Shown here: in pieces, positions 24,833-33,484 of the stretch | Layout: each line of letters begins with the position of its first letter | Numbering within the stretch: the first letter of the stretch is position 1 | NCBI GenBank assembly: GCA_014650415.1 | Contig: BMUX01000013.1 | Coordinates: 62,001 to 126,000, forward strand | Origin: Streptomyces spiroverticillatus | GTDB lineage: Bacteria; Actinomycetota; Actinomycetes; Streptomycetales; Streptomycetaceae | Reading direction: 5' to 3' | Length of the DNA stretch: 64,000 bases | Made by a program: the position numbers and the translations under genes | Notes under the pieces: model-generated | Seen by the model: the letters and a program-made list of their open reading frames with translations, nothing else | Database searches by the model: none | What the model was told of the DNA's origin: nothing

Positions 24833-26227
24833 ATGTCCCGCACCGGTCAGGAACGCCCGGTCTCCGCCAGGACCGGCCGGGCGCTCGCGCTGCTCGCGGG
24901 GACCCAGTTCGTACTGATCCTGGACACCTCGGTGATCAATGTCGCGGCCCCCTCCATGGGCCGGGAGCTGGGCATCTCACCCGCCGCTCTGTCCTGGGTG
25001 GCCAACGCCTATCTGGTCTCCTTCGGCGGCCTGCTCCTGCTCGGCGGCCGGGCGGCCGACCTGCTCGGGCGGCGGCGGGTGTTCGTCTCGGGCCTCGCCG
25101 TCCTGACCGTCGCCTCGCTGCTCGGCACCCTCGCGACCAACGCCCCGCTGCTCATCACGGCCCGCACCGCACAGGGCGTCGGCGCGGCACTGGCCGCGGC
25201 GTCCGCGCTCGCGCTCCTGCTCCTGCTGTACGAGGACGGGCCGGGCCGGCACCGGGCGCTCGGCGTCTTCGCGGCCATGGCGGGTGCCGGAGGCGCGGCG
25301 GGCACGGTGCTCGGCGGCGTACTGACCCGTTGGCTCGGCTGGGAGTCCACCTTCGCGATGAACGTCGTCGCCGGGGTGGTGCTGATGGTCCCGGCGTTCC
25401 GGCTGCTGCCCGAGGGGCGTGCGGTACGCGACGGGCGCGGCGTCGACCTGCCCGGCGCGGTCACCGTCACCGGGGGCCTCGCGCTTCTCGCGTACGCCGT
25501 GGTCAGCGCCGGAGAGGCGGGCTGTCACGCGCCCGCGACCCTCGGCCCGGCCGCCGGGGCGGTCCTGCTGCTGGCCCTCTTCGTACGGATCGAGCGCAGG
25601 GCGGCCGCGCCACTGGTGCCGCCCGGCGTCCTCCGGCGCCGCGCCCTGCGCACGGCGAACGTCCTGGCCGCCCTGTGGCAGATGGCGCTGTTCCCGATGT
25701 TCTTCCTGGTCAGCCTCTACCTCCAGACGGTTCTGGGGTACGACGCGGTGGGCGGCGGCCTGGGGCTGCTGCCGCTGTCCGTCACGGTGGTGCTCGTCGC
25801 GGGCGGCACGGGGCGGCTGATCGGCCGGTACGGGCTGCGGGCGGTGATGTGTGCCGGGTTCGTGCTGATCGCGGTGGGGATGGGCTGGCTGTCCCGGCTC
25901 TCGGCGACGGGGTCGTTCGTCGGGGAGGTGCTGTTCCCGAGTCTGGTGCTGGGGGTCGCGCTGCCGCTGGTCTCCATCACCACCCAGGTCGCGGCCACTG
26001 CGGGCACCGGCGACGACGAGGCCGGGCTCGCCTCGGGGCTGGTCAACACCAGCCTCCAGTTCGGCTCCGTGATCGGCCTCGCGACCCTCTCCGGAATCAC
26101 GGCGTCCCGCACCGCGGCGGGCGACGACCTCACGGGGGGCCTGGCCGCGGCTTTCCTCGCGGGGGCGGGCGTGGGGGTGATGGGGGCGCTGGTGGCGGCC
26201 CGACTCCGCAACCCCGCAGCTCCGTAG
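24833..26227 (+). CDS. MFS drug-efflux transporter, DHA2 (EmrB/QacA-like) family
   Basis: The 464-aa membrane protein has about fourteen hydrophobic segments. It carries the DHA2 motif LDTSVINVAAPSMG in the first segment, GGRAADLLGRRRVF in the loop between segments 2 and 3 (MFS motif A), and RTAQGVGAALAAASALALL near segment 5. Such proteins export drugs, dyes or natural products by proton antiport. The ATG at 24833 has AGGAGA 3-4 nt upstream. It is divergent from the AraC-CoA-binding regulator, which probably controls it. Its 3' end abuts the GC-rich repeat at 26244-26302. Confidence 0.85.
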   Translation: MSRTGQERPVSARTGRALALLAGTQFVLILDTSVINVAAPSMGRELGISPAALSWVANAYLVSFGGLLLLGGRAADLLGRRRVFVSGLAVLTVASLLGTLATNAPLLITARTAQGVGAALAAASALALLLLLYEDGPGRHRALGVFAAMAGAGGAAGTVLGGVLTRWLGWESTFAMNVVAGVVLMVPAFRLLPEGRAVRDGRGVDLPGAVTVTGGLALLAYAVVSAGEAGCHAPATLGPAAGAVLLLALFVRIERRAAAPLVPPGVLRRRALRTANVLAALWQMALFPMFFLVSLYLQTVLGYDAVGGGLGLLPLSVTVVLVAGGTGRLIGRYGLRAVMCAGFVLIAVGMGWLSRLSATGSFVGEVLFPSLVLGVALPLVSITTQVAATAGTGDDEAGLASGLVNTSLQFGSVIGLATLSGITASRTAAGDDLTGGLAAAFLAGAGVGVMGALVAARLRNPAAP

Positions 26228-26243
26228 CTCCCTTGTGCTCACG

Positions 26244-26302
26244 TAGCCCCCTTGGGCGGCGGGGCCGCCCCCCGGGGGCGGGACGGGCGGGCAAGGGGGG
26301 CG
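26244..26302. repeat. GC-rich dispersed repeat (family 2), copy 1
   Basis: The element starts TAGCCCCCTTGGGCGGCGG and ends CAAGGGGGGCGG. It is almost identical over 59 bp to 44313-44371, differing by one G in the terminal run, and contains the hairpin GGGCGGC-GGG-GCCGCCC. It follows the MFS gene 17 bp after its stop, as expected of a terminator-like repeat. Confidence 0.75.
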
Positions 26303-26409
26303 GCCCCTCCCGCTTCCGGCGGGCCCCGGTTCCCCCCCCGGCCCAGCCCGACACCGGCCGCGCCTCCGCAGAGGCCCCGGCCCACCCCCGTACCCGAAAG
26401 GAACCCCGC

Positions 26410-27297
26410 ATGACCCCCCGCTACCTCATCACCGGCGCCACCGGCGCCCAAGGCGGCGCGATCGCCCGCTACCTCGCCGCCCACGGGACCGAGGTCATCG
26501 GCCTGGTCCGCGACCCCGAAAAGCCCGCCCCCACCGGCGTCACCCTGCTCGCCGCCGACCTCGGCGACGCCGACGCGGTCCAGGAGGCCTTCACCGGCAT
26601 CACCCACGCCGTGGTGACGATCCCCCTGGAGTACGACCCGGACACCGTCCTCACCTACGCCCGCAACGTCGCCACCGCGGCCCGAACCGCCCGCCTCCGG
26701 CGACTCGTCTTCAACACCAACACCGCGCTGCCCGAGACGACCACCCCGTACGCCGCCTTCGAGACCCGCCGCGCCGCCGAGGACGTGATCCGGGCCAGTG
26801 GCGTGCCGACCGTGGTCCTGCGTCCGCCCGTCTACCTCGACAACCTCTTCAGCCCCTGGCACGGGCCCGATCTCGTCGACCACGGCGTCCTCGCCTACCC
26901 ACTGCGTGCCGACCAGCCGGTCGCCTGGCTTTCGCACGACGACCTCGCACGCCTCGTCGCCGCCGCGCTGGACAACGACGCACTGGTGGGCCGGGTGCTG
27001 GACGTCGGCGGTGCGGACGTCCTCACCGGCCCCGAGCTGGCGCGGGCCTTCGCCCAGGTCCTGGGCCGGGACGTGACGTACGTACCGCTGGACGTCCGGC
27101 GGTTCGAGGACGGGCTCGCCCGGGCCGTGGGCGCAGCGGCCGCGGCAGGGGTCGCCGGGGTCTACCACCACGCGCACACGGACCCCGCCCTGCTCGCCGC
27201 CGACCCGGCGCACACGGAACGGGAGCTGGGCGTGCGGCTCACTCCGGCCGTGGAGTGGATCAGGGCGCAGTCCTGGGAGCACTGGGCCGCCGGCTGA
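26410..27297 (+). CDS. NmrA-like NAD(P)-binding protein
   Basis: The 295-aa protein is an atypical short-chain dehydrogenase of the NmrA/HSCARG type. The Rossmann loop is ITGATGAQGGAIARYL (residues 6-21). It has NTNTALP and YAAFETRRAAEDVIR in the middle and lacks the classical YxxxK dyad at the usual position, as NmrA proteins do. Some members sense NADP redox state and bind regulators, others are true oxidoreductases; the role here is unknown. The ATG at 26410 has AAAGGAA 6 nt upstream. It may follow the MFS exporter in the same direction, but the repeat between them suggests separate transcription. Confidence 0.75.
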   Translation: MTPRYLITGATGAQGGAIARYLAAHGTEVIGLVRDPEKPAPTGVTLLAADLGDADAVQEAFTGITHAVVTIPLEYDPDTVLTYARNVATAARTARLRRLVFNTNTALPETTTPYAAFETRRAAEDVIRASGVPTVVLRPPVYLDNLFSPWHGPDLVDHGVLAYPLRADQPVAWLSHDDLARLVAAALDNDALVGRVLDVGGADVLTGPELARAFAQVLGRDVTYVPLDVRRFEDGLARAVGAAAAAGVAGVYHHAHTDPALLAADPAHTERELGVRLTPAVEWIRAQSWEHWAAG

Positions 27298-27338
27298 GCC
27301 CGCAGCGCCTCGGTGGGCGGGCGAATCCGCAGGCCGCA

Positions 27339-27344
27339 TAGGGT
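27339..27344 (+). promoter_or_regulatory. -10 box TAGGGT of a likely leaderless transcript
   Basis: TAGGGT ends 6 nt before the ATG at 27351, and no ribosome-binding site is present. Confidence 0.45.
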
Positions 27345-27350
27345 GGCCGG

Positions 27351-27977
27351 ATGGCAGAGCAGTACCGGACCGTCGCCCAGGAGGGCGTGCACGAGGCCGA
27401 GATCAACCGATCCCGGTTCCTGTGCGCCCTCGCGCCCGCCGCCACCGAGCAGGAGGCGCAGGACTTCGTCGCCCGCATCCGCAAGGAGCACCCCACCGCC
27501 TCGCACAACTGTTACGCGTACGTCGTCGGGGCCGACGCCGGCATCCAGAAGGCCAGCGACGACGGCGAGCCCGGCGGCACCGCGGGCGTCCCGATGCTCC
27601 AGATGCTGATGCGCCGCGAGGTGCGGTACGTCGTCGCCGTCGTCACCCGGTACTACGGCGGCGTGAAGCTCGGCGCGGGCGGCCTGATCAGGGCGTACGG
27701 GGGAGTCGTGGGGGAGGCGCTCGACGAACTCGGGACGATCACCCGCCAGCGCTTCCGGCTCGCCACCGTCACCGTCGACCACCAGCGCGCGGGCAAGCTG
27801 GAGAACGACCTGCGGGCCACCGGGCGCTCCGTGCGCGAGGTGCGGTACGCGGAGGCGGTCACCATCGAGATCGGGCTGCCGGACGCCGACGTCGACGCCT
27901 TCCGGGGCTGGCTCGCGGACGCGACGGCGGGAACAGCCTCCTTCGCGCTCGGCGGAGAGGCGTACGGAGACGTCTGA
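27351..27977 (+). CDS. YigZ/IMPACT family protein
   Basis: The 208-aa protein belongs to the UPF0029/IMPACT (YigZ) family. The N-terminal domain carries the family signature SDDGEPGGTAGVPMLQML (about residues 66-83) and VVTRYYGGVKLGAGGLIRAYGG (about 98-119). The C-terminal DUF1949 domain is present (about 135-200). Length and domain order are typical. Eukaryotic IMPACT modulates Gcn2; the bacterial function is not settled. The transcript is probably leaderless, given the -10 box 6 nt from the ATG. Confidence 0.85.
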   Translation: MAEQYRTVAQEGVHEAEINRSRFLCALAPAATEQEAQDFVARIRKEHPTASHNCYAYVVGADAGIQKASDDGEPGGTAGVPMLQMLMRREVRYVVAVVTRYYGGVKLGAGGLIRAYGGVVGEALDELGTITRQRFRLATVTVDHQRAGKLENDLRATGRSVREVRYAEAVTIEIGLPDADVDAFRGWLADATAGTASFALGGEAYGDV

Positions 27978-28038
27978 GCAGCCCGCCGGACCAGGGGCGG
28001 GAGAGGCCGGTGCGAGGGCGGATTCACCCGTTGCGGCC

Positions 28039-28065
28039 TTGATTGTCAGACCCTCCCTTTACGCT
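28039..28065 (+). promoter_or_regulatory. Promoter of sbcD, probably leaderless
   Basis: TTGATT (28039-28044) and TACGCT (28060-28065) are 15 bp apart, a short spacing. The ATG at 28074 lies 8 nt beyond the -10. Confidence 0.4.
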
Positions 28066-28073
28066 CGTGAACC

Positions 28074-29243
28074 ATGAGGCTTCTGCATACGTCCGACTGG
28101 CACCTCGGCCGGTCCTTCCACCGGGTGGGACTGCTCGACGCCCAGGCCGCGTACCTGGACCACCTGGTGGCGACGGTCCGCGCGCACGAGGTGGACGCCG
28201 TGCTGGTCGCGGGGGACGTGTACGACCGCGCGGTGCCGCCGCTCGCCGCCGTGGAGCTCTTCGATGCGGCCCTGCACAGCCTCGCCGCCGAGAACGTGCC
28301 GACGGTGATGATCTCCGGCAACCACGACTCCGCCCGTCGCCTGGGCGTCGGCGCGGGCCTCATCGAGCGCGCGGGCATCCACCTGCGCACCGATCCGGCT
28401 GGGTGTGCCACCCCCGTCGTGCTCTCCGACGCGCACGGCGACGTCGCCTTCTACGGGTTGCCCTATCTGGAACCCGCTCTCGCACGGGACGAACTGGGCG
28501 CCGCCAAGGCCCGCCACGAGGACGTCCTCGCCGCCGCGATGGACCGGGTGCGCGCCGACCTCGCCGCCCGCCCCGCCGGCACCCGCTCCGTCGTCCTCGC
28601 GCACGCCTTCGTCGCGGGCGGCGAGCCCAGCGACAGCGAGCGCGACATCACGGTCGGCGGGGTCGCCGCCGTCCCCGCCGGGGTCTTCGCCGGCGTCGAC
28701 TACGTGGCGCTGGGCCACCTGCACGGCGCGCAGACGGTGAACGAACGCGTCCGCTACTCCGGCTCCCCGCTCGCCTACTCCTTCTCCGAGGTCGACCACC
28801 GCAAGACGATGTGGCTGATCGACCTCGGCCCCGGCGGCGAGATCGCCGCTGCCGAGCGGCTCGACTGCCCGGTGCCCCGGCCGCTCGCCCGGCTGCGCGG
28901 CCACCTGGAGGACCTCCTCGACGATCCCCGCCTGGCCCGGCACGAGGACTCCTGGGTGGAGGCCACGCTCACCGACCCGGTGCGGCCCGAGGACCCGATG
29001 GCCCGCCTGTGCGTCCGCTTCCCGCACACGGTGAGCCTGGTCTTCGACCCGGAACGCGGACCCGAGAGCGAACACGTCTCGTACGCGCAGCGGCTCAAGG
29101 GCCGCGACGACCAGCAGATCGCGGAGGACTTCGTGGCGCACGTACGCGGCGGCAGCGGACCGGACGGAAGCGAACGGGCGGTGCTCCGGGGCGCGTTCGA
29201 CGACGTACGGGTGGACGAGACGGTGCGCGAGGTGGCCCGATGA
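28074..29243 (+). CDS. sbcD: SbcD, nuclease subunit of SbcCD
   Basis: The 389-aa protein is the Mre11/SbcD-type calcineurin-like nuclease. Metal-binding motifs are in order: HTSDWHLG (residues 5-12), GDVYDR (about 45-50), SGNHDSARR (about 81-89), AHAF, and LGHLHG (about 216-221). With SbcC it cleaves hairpins and processes DNA ends, limiting palindromes and helping repair. The stop codon overlaps the ATG of a 21-codon mini-ORF (29240-29305), which in turn overlaps the start of sbcC, so the order is sbcD, mini-ORF, sbcC, each joined by an ATGA overlap. Confidence 0.92.
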   Translation: MRLLHTSDWHLGRSFHRVGLLDAQAAYLDHLVATVRAHEVDAVLVAGDVYDRAVPPLAAVELFDAALHSLAAENVPTVMISGNHDSARRLGVGAGLIERAGIHLRTDPAGCATPVVLSDAHGDVAFYGLPYLEPALARDELGAAKARHEDVLAAAMDRVRADLAARPAGTRSVVLAHAFVAGGEPSDSERDITVGGVAAVPAGVFAGVDYVALGHLHGAQTVNERVRYSGSPLAYSFSEVDHRKTMWLIDLGPGGEIAAAERLDCPVPRPLARLRGHLEDLLDDPRLARHEDSWVEATLTDPVRPEDPMARLCVRFPHTVSLVFDPERGPESEHVSYAQRLKGRDDQQIAEDFVAHVRGGSGPDGSERAVLRGAFDDVRVDETVREVAR

Positions 29244-29305
29244 AGCACTGCCCTGCGACCGTGTGCGAGATGTCCCGCCGGGGCCCGTGCGAGGTGCCCC
29301 GATGA
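29240..29305 (+). CDS. 21-codon mini-ORF between sbcD and sbcC
   Basis: An ATG inside the ATGA overlap at the end of sbcD opens a frame of 21 codons that ends with a TGA overlapping the ATG of sbcC. The peptide would be Cys-rich (Cys at positions 4, 9 and 17) and ends EVPR. The DNA contains three degenerate copies of the sbcD 3' end (29223, 29261 and 29285), so it probably arose by small tandem duplication. Its likely role, if translated, is to hand ribosomes from sbcD to sbcC. I know of no matching peptide. Confidence 0.45.
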   Translation: MKHCPATVCEMSRRGPCEVPR

Positions 29306-32300
29306 AGCTGCACTCCCTGCGCGTCACCGCCTTCGGCCCCTTCGGCGCCGCCCAGCACGTCGACTTCGACGCGCTCAACGCCGCCGGACTGTTCCTCCTG
29401 CACGGGCCGACCGGCGCGGGCAAGACCTCCGTCCTGGACGCCGTCTGCTTCGCGCTGTACGGGTCCGTGCCCGGCGCCCGCGAGGGGCGCGGCCTCACCC
29501 TGCGCAGCGACCACGCCGCCACCGACACCCCCACCGAGGTCGTCCTCGACCTCACCGTCGGCGGCCGTCGCCTGGAAGTCACCCGCCGCCCCGCCCAGTT
29601 GCGGCCCAAGAAGGGCAACCGCACCGGCTTCGTCACCGAGAAGGCCCAGAGCTGGCTGCGCGAGCGCGACCCCGAGACGGGGGAGTGGCAGGCCCTCAGC
29701 CGCTCCCACCAGGAGATCGGCGAGGAGATCGGCCAGCTCGTCGGGATGAACCGCGAGCAGTTCTGCCAGGTCGTCCTCCTCCCGCAGGGCGACTTCGCCC
29801 GTTTCCTGCGCGCCGACGCCGAAGCCCGCGGAAAACTCCTCGGCAAGCTCTTCGACACCCGCCGTTTCGCCGCCGTCGAAGAACGCCTCGCCGAACTGCG
29901 CCGCACCGCCGAACAGCAGGTCAAGCAGGGCGACGAACGCCTCCTCGCCCTCGCCGAACGCACCGCCGAGGCCGCCGGTCCCGCCGCCCGCGACCTGCCC
30001 CGCCCCGAGGAGCGCCCCGGCGACCCCGGGCTCGCCGCCGCCGTCCTCGCCTGGGCCGCCGTTGCCCGCAGCGGGGCCGTCGAGCGCCGGGACCTCGCCG
30101 CCTGCGCGGTGGACGCCGCCGACAGCAGACGGGCCGCCGCCCGGCGCGTGCTGGAGGAGCAGCGGGACCTGCTGCGGCTCCAGGAGCGGTACGCGGAGAC
30201 CCGCCGCCGCGCGACCGCGCTGGACGAACGCCGTGAGCAGTTCGAGGGGCTCTGCACCCGCCAGGACCTGGCCCGGGCCGCCGACCGGGTCGCCCCTGCC
30301 CTGACCCTGCGCGACACCGCCGAACGCGAACACCGGCAGGCCGCCACGGCGTACGCACACGCCCGCACCCGGCTGCCCGCCTCCCTCGCCGACGCCGGGG
30401 CCGACCAGCTCGCCGAGCGGGAGAGGCGGATACGGCAGGAGCTGGGCGGCCTGGACGCCGCCCGCCGGGCCGAGCGCCGCAGCGCCGAGATCACCGCCGA
30501 GCGCGCCGCCCTCGACCGGGAGGCCCGCGCCGACGAGGACGTACGGCAGGACGCCGAGGACTGGCTCGCCGCCTGGGACTCCGTACGACGCCGCCTCCAG
30601 GACCGCATCGAGACCGCCCAGGAAGCGGCGACCCGCGCCGGGCACCTGGAGTCGCAGCTCGCACCGGCCGCCGCCCGGCTGGCCGCCGCCCGCCGCCGCG
30701 ACGCACTGGACCAGCAACTGGGCGGTGCCGAGCAGCGCCTGCGCACCGCCCGCGACGCGGCGGGCGACGCCCGAGAGCACTGGCTCGACCTGCGCGAGCG
30801 CAGGCTCAGCGGCATCGCCGCCGAACTCGCCGCCGAACTCCGCGACGGCGAGGCCTGCAAGGTCTGCGGCGCCACCGGCCACCCCGCCCCCGCCCGCGCC
30901 GGGGCCGGACACGTCGACCGGGACACCGAACAGCGCGCCGAGGACGCCTACGGGCGAGCCGAGGACACCCGGGCGCAGGCCGAGAGCGAACTGTCCCGGC
31001 TCCGGCAGACCCACGCCGCCGCCCAGGCCGAGGCCACCGGTGCGAGCGTCGACGAACTGGCCGTACTGGAAGGCGAGTTGCGCCACGACCACGCGACCGC
31101 CCACGCCGCGGCGGGCGACATGCACGCCGCCCGCGAGGAACTGGGCCGCGCCGAGCAGGAGCACGCCCGCCGCGTCGACGCCCGCGAGCAGGCCGAACGG
31201 CGCAGCGCCGCCCGCACCTCGCACCGCGAGGCCATCGACCGCGAACTCGCCGGACTCCAGGAGGAGTTGACCCGGGCGCGCGGGGAGGCGGGCAGCGTGG
31301 AGGAGCAGTTCGCCACCCTCACCCGCCGGGTCGCCCTGCTCGCCGACGCCGCCGAGGCGGTACGGGCGTACGAGGAGACGGCGGAGCGCCTCAAGGCCGC
31401 CGACGGGTCCCTCGCCGACGCCGCGTTCAAGGCCGGATTCGCCACCCCGGACGAGGCGGCGCGGGCCTTCCTCGACCACCGTGAGCAGCGCGCCCTCCAG
31501 GAGCGCATCGACGCCTGGCAGGCCGAACGGGCCGCGGTCGCCGACCGGCTGCACGAGAGGGACGCCGCCGAAGCGGCCGCCCGGCCCGCCTCCGACGTCC
31601 GGTCCGCCGAGGCGGCACTCACCGCCGCCGAACGCGCCCAGCGCGACGCGACCTCCGCGTACGACGCCGCCCGCGACCGGTGCACGGCGCTGGCCCGCCT
31701 CGGCAGGCAGGCCCAGGACGAGGCCCGCAGGCTCGGCCCGCTGCGCGCCGACTACGAACGGGTGGCCCGCATGGCGGGACTCGCCGCCGGCACCTCCGCC
31801 GACAACGAACGCAAGATGCGCCTGGAGTCGTACGTCCTGGCCGCCCGCCTGGAACAGGTCGCCGCCGCCGCGACCGCCCGGCTGCACCGCATGTCCGCCG
31901 GCCGCTACACCCTCGTGCACTCCGACGAGCGCACCATCGGCACCGGCAGCAGGCGCGCGGGCCTCGGCCTGCACGTCGTGGACTCCTGGACCGGCCGTGA
32001 GCGCGACACCTCCACCCTGTCCGGCGGCGAGACCTTCTTCGCCTCCCTCGCGCTGGCGCTCGGCCTCGCGGACGTCGTCACCGACGAGGCGGGCGGGGTG
32101 CGCCTGGACACCCTGTTCATCGACGAGGGCTTCGGCAGCCTCGACGAGGCGACACTGGACGAGGTCATCGACGTACTCGACGCCCTGCGCGAACGGAACC
32201 GCAGCGTCGGCATCGTCAGCCACGTCGGCGACCTGCGCCGCCGCATCCCGGTCCAACTGGAGGTGATCAAGGGGCGGGCGGGCTCTGCCGTGCGTCGCCG

Positions 32301-32316
32301 GGGCACGGCAGACTGA
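29302..32316 (+). CDS. sbcC: SbcC, SMC-like ATPase subunit of SbcCD
   Basis: The 1004-aa protein is the Rad50/SbcC-type partner of SbcD. Walker A is HGPTGAGKTSVLDAV (about residues 34-48). Long Ala/Arg/Glu-rich coiled coils follow on both sides of a zinc hook CKVCGATGHP (cysteines about 519 and 522). The C-terminal part has the ABC signature STLSGGETFFASLALALGLADV and Walker B LDTLFIDEGFGSLDE. ATP binding and hook dimerisation control the nuclease. The ATG at 29302 overlaps the mini-ORF stop, with GAGGTG 5 nt upstream. It ends 26 bp before the convergent Lrp-type gene. Confidence 0.92.
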   Translation: MKLHSLRVTAFGPFGAAQHVDFDALNAAGLFLLHGPTGAGKTSVLDAVCFALYGSVPGAREGRGLTLRSDHAATDTPTEVVLDLTVGGRRLEVTRRPAQLRPKKGNRTGFVTEKAQSWLRERDPETGEWQALSRSHQEIGEEIGQLVGMNREQFCQVVLLPQGDFARFLRADAEARGKLLGKLFDTRRFAAVEERLAELRRTAEQQVKQGDERLLALAERTAEAAGPAARDLPRPEERPGDPGLAAAVLAWAAVARSGAVERRDLAACAVDAADSRRAAARRVLEEQRDLLRLQERYAETRRRATALDERREQFEGLCTRQDLARAADRVAPALTLRDTAEREHRQAATAYAHARTRLPASLADAGADQLAERERRIRQELGGLDAARRAERRSAEITAERAALDREARADEDVRQDAEDWLAAWDSVRRRLQDRIETAQEAATRAGHLESQLAPAAARLAAARRRDALDQQLGGAEQRLRTARDAAGDAREHWLDLRERRLSGIAAELAAELRDGEACKVCGATGHPAPARAGAGHVDRDTEQRAEDAYGRAEDTRAQAESELSRLRQTHAAAQAEATGASVDELAVLEGELRHDHATAHAAAGDMHAAREELGRAEQEHARRVDAREQAERRSAARTSHREAIDRELAGLQEELTRARGEAGSVEEQFATLTRRVALLADAAEAVRAYEETAERLKAADGSLADAAFKAGFATPDEAARAFLDHREQRALQERIDAWQAERAAVADRLHERDAAEAAARPASDVRSAEAALTAAERAQRDATSAYDAARDRCTALARLGRQAQDEARRLGPLRADYERVARMAGLAAGTSADNERKMRLESYVLAARLEQVAAAATARLHRMSAGRYTLVHSDERTIGTGSRRAGLGLHVVDSWTGRERDTSTLSGGETFFASLALALGLADVVTDEAGGVRLDTLFIDEGFGSLDEATLDEVIDVLDALRERNRSVGIVSHVGDLRRRIPVQLEVIKGRAGSAVRRRGTAD

Positions 32317-32342
32317 GGTTCAGGGGGATCTGCGACCGAGGC

Positions 32343-32789
32343 TCAGCGGCTGATCGCCCGGCGCGGCAGCGGCGAGGAGTACACCACGCTGGTCGTCACC
32401 GAACCCAGTGCCCCGATCCGCCCGGACACCTCCTCCAGGTGCTGCATCGACCGTGCGGCGACCTTCAGCACGAAGCAGTCGTCGCCGGTCACGTGGTGCG
32501 CCTCCAGCACCTCCGGCGTCACGTCGAGGAGGTCGTGGAAGGGCTTGTAGTTCCCGTGCGGGTAGCGCAGCCGCACGAAGGCGAGGATCGGCATGCCGAT
32601 CCGCTCGGGCTCGACCACGGCGGCGTACCCCGAGATCACCCCCGCCTCCTCCAGGCGGCGCACGCGCTCGGTCACCGCGCTCGACGACATCGAGACGGTC
32701 CGCGCCAACTCGGCAAAAGTGGCACGGCCTTCGCGTTGCAGGGCTTCCAGAATGCGCCAGTCCGTGGCGTCCGGTGAATATCCGGTCAT
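32343..32789 (-). CDS. Lrp/AsnC-family regulator (1)
   Basis: The 148-aa protein is a standard Lrp/AsnC regulator. The HTH is at the N-terminus (residues 8-60; DWRILEALQREGRATFAELARTVSMSSSAVTERVRRLEEAGVISGY), followed by a RAM/ligand-binding domain (about 65-140; VLEAHHVTGDDCFVLKVAARSMQHLEEV). Such proteins sense amino acids and act on neighbouring genes. It is divergent from the rhodanese gene (93 bp between starts), the probable target. No ribosome-binding site is obvious at ATG 32789; GTG 32795, two codons upstream, is another candidate. Confidence 0.85.
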   Translation of the reverse strand: MTGYSPDATDWRILEALQREGRATFAELARTVSMSSSAVTERVRRLEEAGVISGYAAVVEPERIGMPILAFVRLRYPHGNYKPFHDLLDVTPEVLEAHHVTGDDCFVLKVAARSMQHLEEVSGRIGALGSVTTSVVYSSPLPRRAISR

Positions 32790-32869
32790 GCGCACAGACA
32801 ACAGGGGATTCACCGGCAGATCAAGAGAAGTCCCGGGGTAATCCACTTCAGCCCGATGATCATCGACCG

Positions 32870-32875
32870 TAGATT
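32870..32875 (+). promoter_or_regulatory. -10 box TAGATT of the leaderless rhodanese transcript
   Basis: TAGATT ends 7 nt before the ATG at 32883, and no Shine-Dalgarno sequence precedes it. Confidence 0.5.
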
Positions 32876-32882
32876 TCTGGCC

Positions 32883-33401
32883 ATGACGAGCACCACGACG
32901 AGCACCGCCTCGCACACCGCCGCCCCCGTTGCTCCCGCCGCCAACGCCGTCCTGCGCGTCCCGCCCGCGTCCCCCGCCGCTGCCGCCGCGTACTTCGGCG
33001 CCAGCCTCGCCTTCCACGCGGACGTCTCCGACGTCGCCTCCGCCCTCGCCGCGGGCGGCGACCCCGGCTTCGTCGTGATCGACTCCCGCAACACCGCCTC
33101 CTGGGACCAGGGCCACGTCCCCGGCGCCGTGCACCTGCCCACCGCCCTCATCCCCGAGCAGGCCGAACGCCTCCTCGACAAGAGCGTCCCCGTCGTCACC
33201 TACTGCTGGGGCCCCGGCTGCAACGGCGCCACCCGTGCCGCCCTCGCCCTGGCCCAACTCGGCTACCAGGTCAAGGAGATGCTCGGCGGCATGGAGTACT
33301 GGATCCGCGAGGGCTTCGCGTACGAGACCTGGGAGGGCCCGGTGACGCCCACGGCCGACCCGCTGACCGCCCCGGTCGACTCCGACGACTGCGGCTGCTG
33401 A
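32883..33401 (+). CDS. Rhodanese-like sulfurtransferase
   Basis: The 172-aa protein has an Ala/Pro-rich N-terminal stretch followed by one rhodanese domain (about residues 35-150). VVIDSRNTASWDQGHVPGAVHLP is the CH2A-type entry, and the active-site loop begins TYCWGPGCNGATR with the catalytic cysteine first. An extra Cys lies five residues later, and the C-terminus ends in a DDCGC tail, so several thiols are present. Rhodaneses move sulfur from thiosulfate or persulfides to acceptors. It is divergent from an Lrp/AsnC regulator, which suggests control by amino-acid (perhaps Cys) status; that is inference. Confidence 0.8.
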   Translation: MTSTTTSTASHTAAPVAPAANAVLRVPPASPAAAAAYFGASLAFHADVSDVASALAAGGDPGFVVIDSRNTASWDQGHVPGAVHLPTALIPEQAERLLDKSVPVVTYCWGPGCNGATRAALALAQLGYQVKEMLGGMEYWIREGFAYETWEGPVTPTADPLTAPVDSDDCGC

Positions 33402-33484
33402 AGACTCCTGCGGCTGCCGAACCCGCCTGCGGTGGCAGGGAATCCGGTGGAGCGGGGCCGGCCTCTTTGAGAGGATCCGGGACC

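Noticed and set aside
29095..32256. A 1053-codon open frame opposite sbcC
   Set aside because: Low-complexity Gly/Ala/Val translation antisense to a confident SbcC gene. Similar shadows occur opposite most long genes here.
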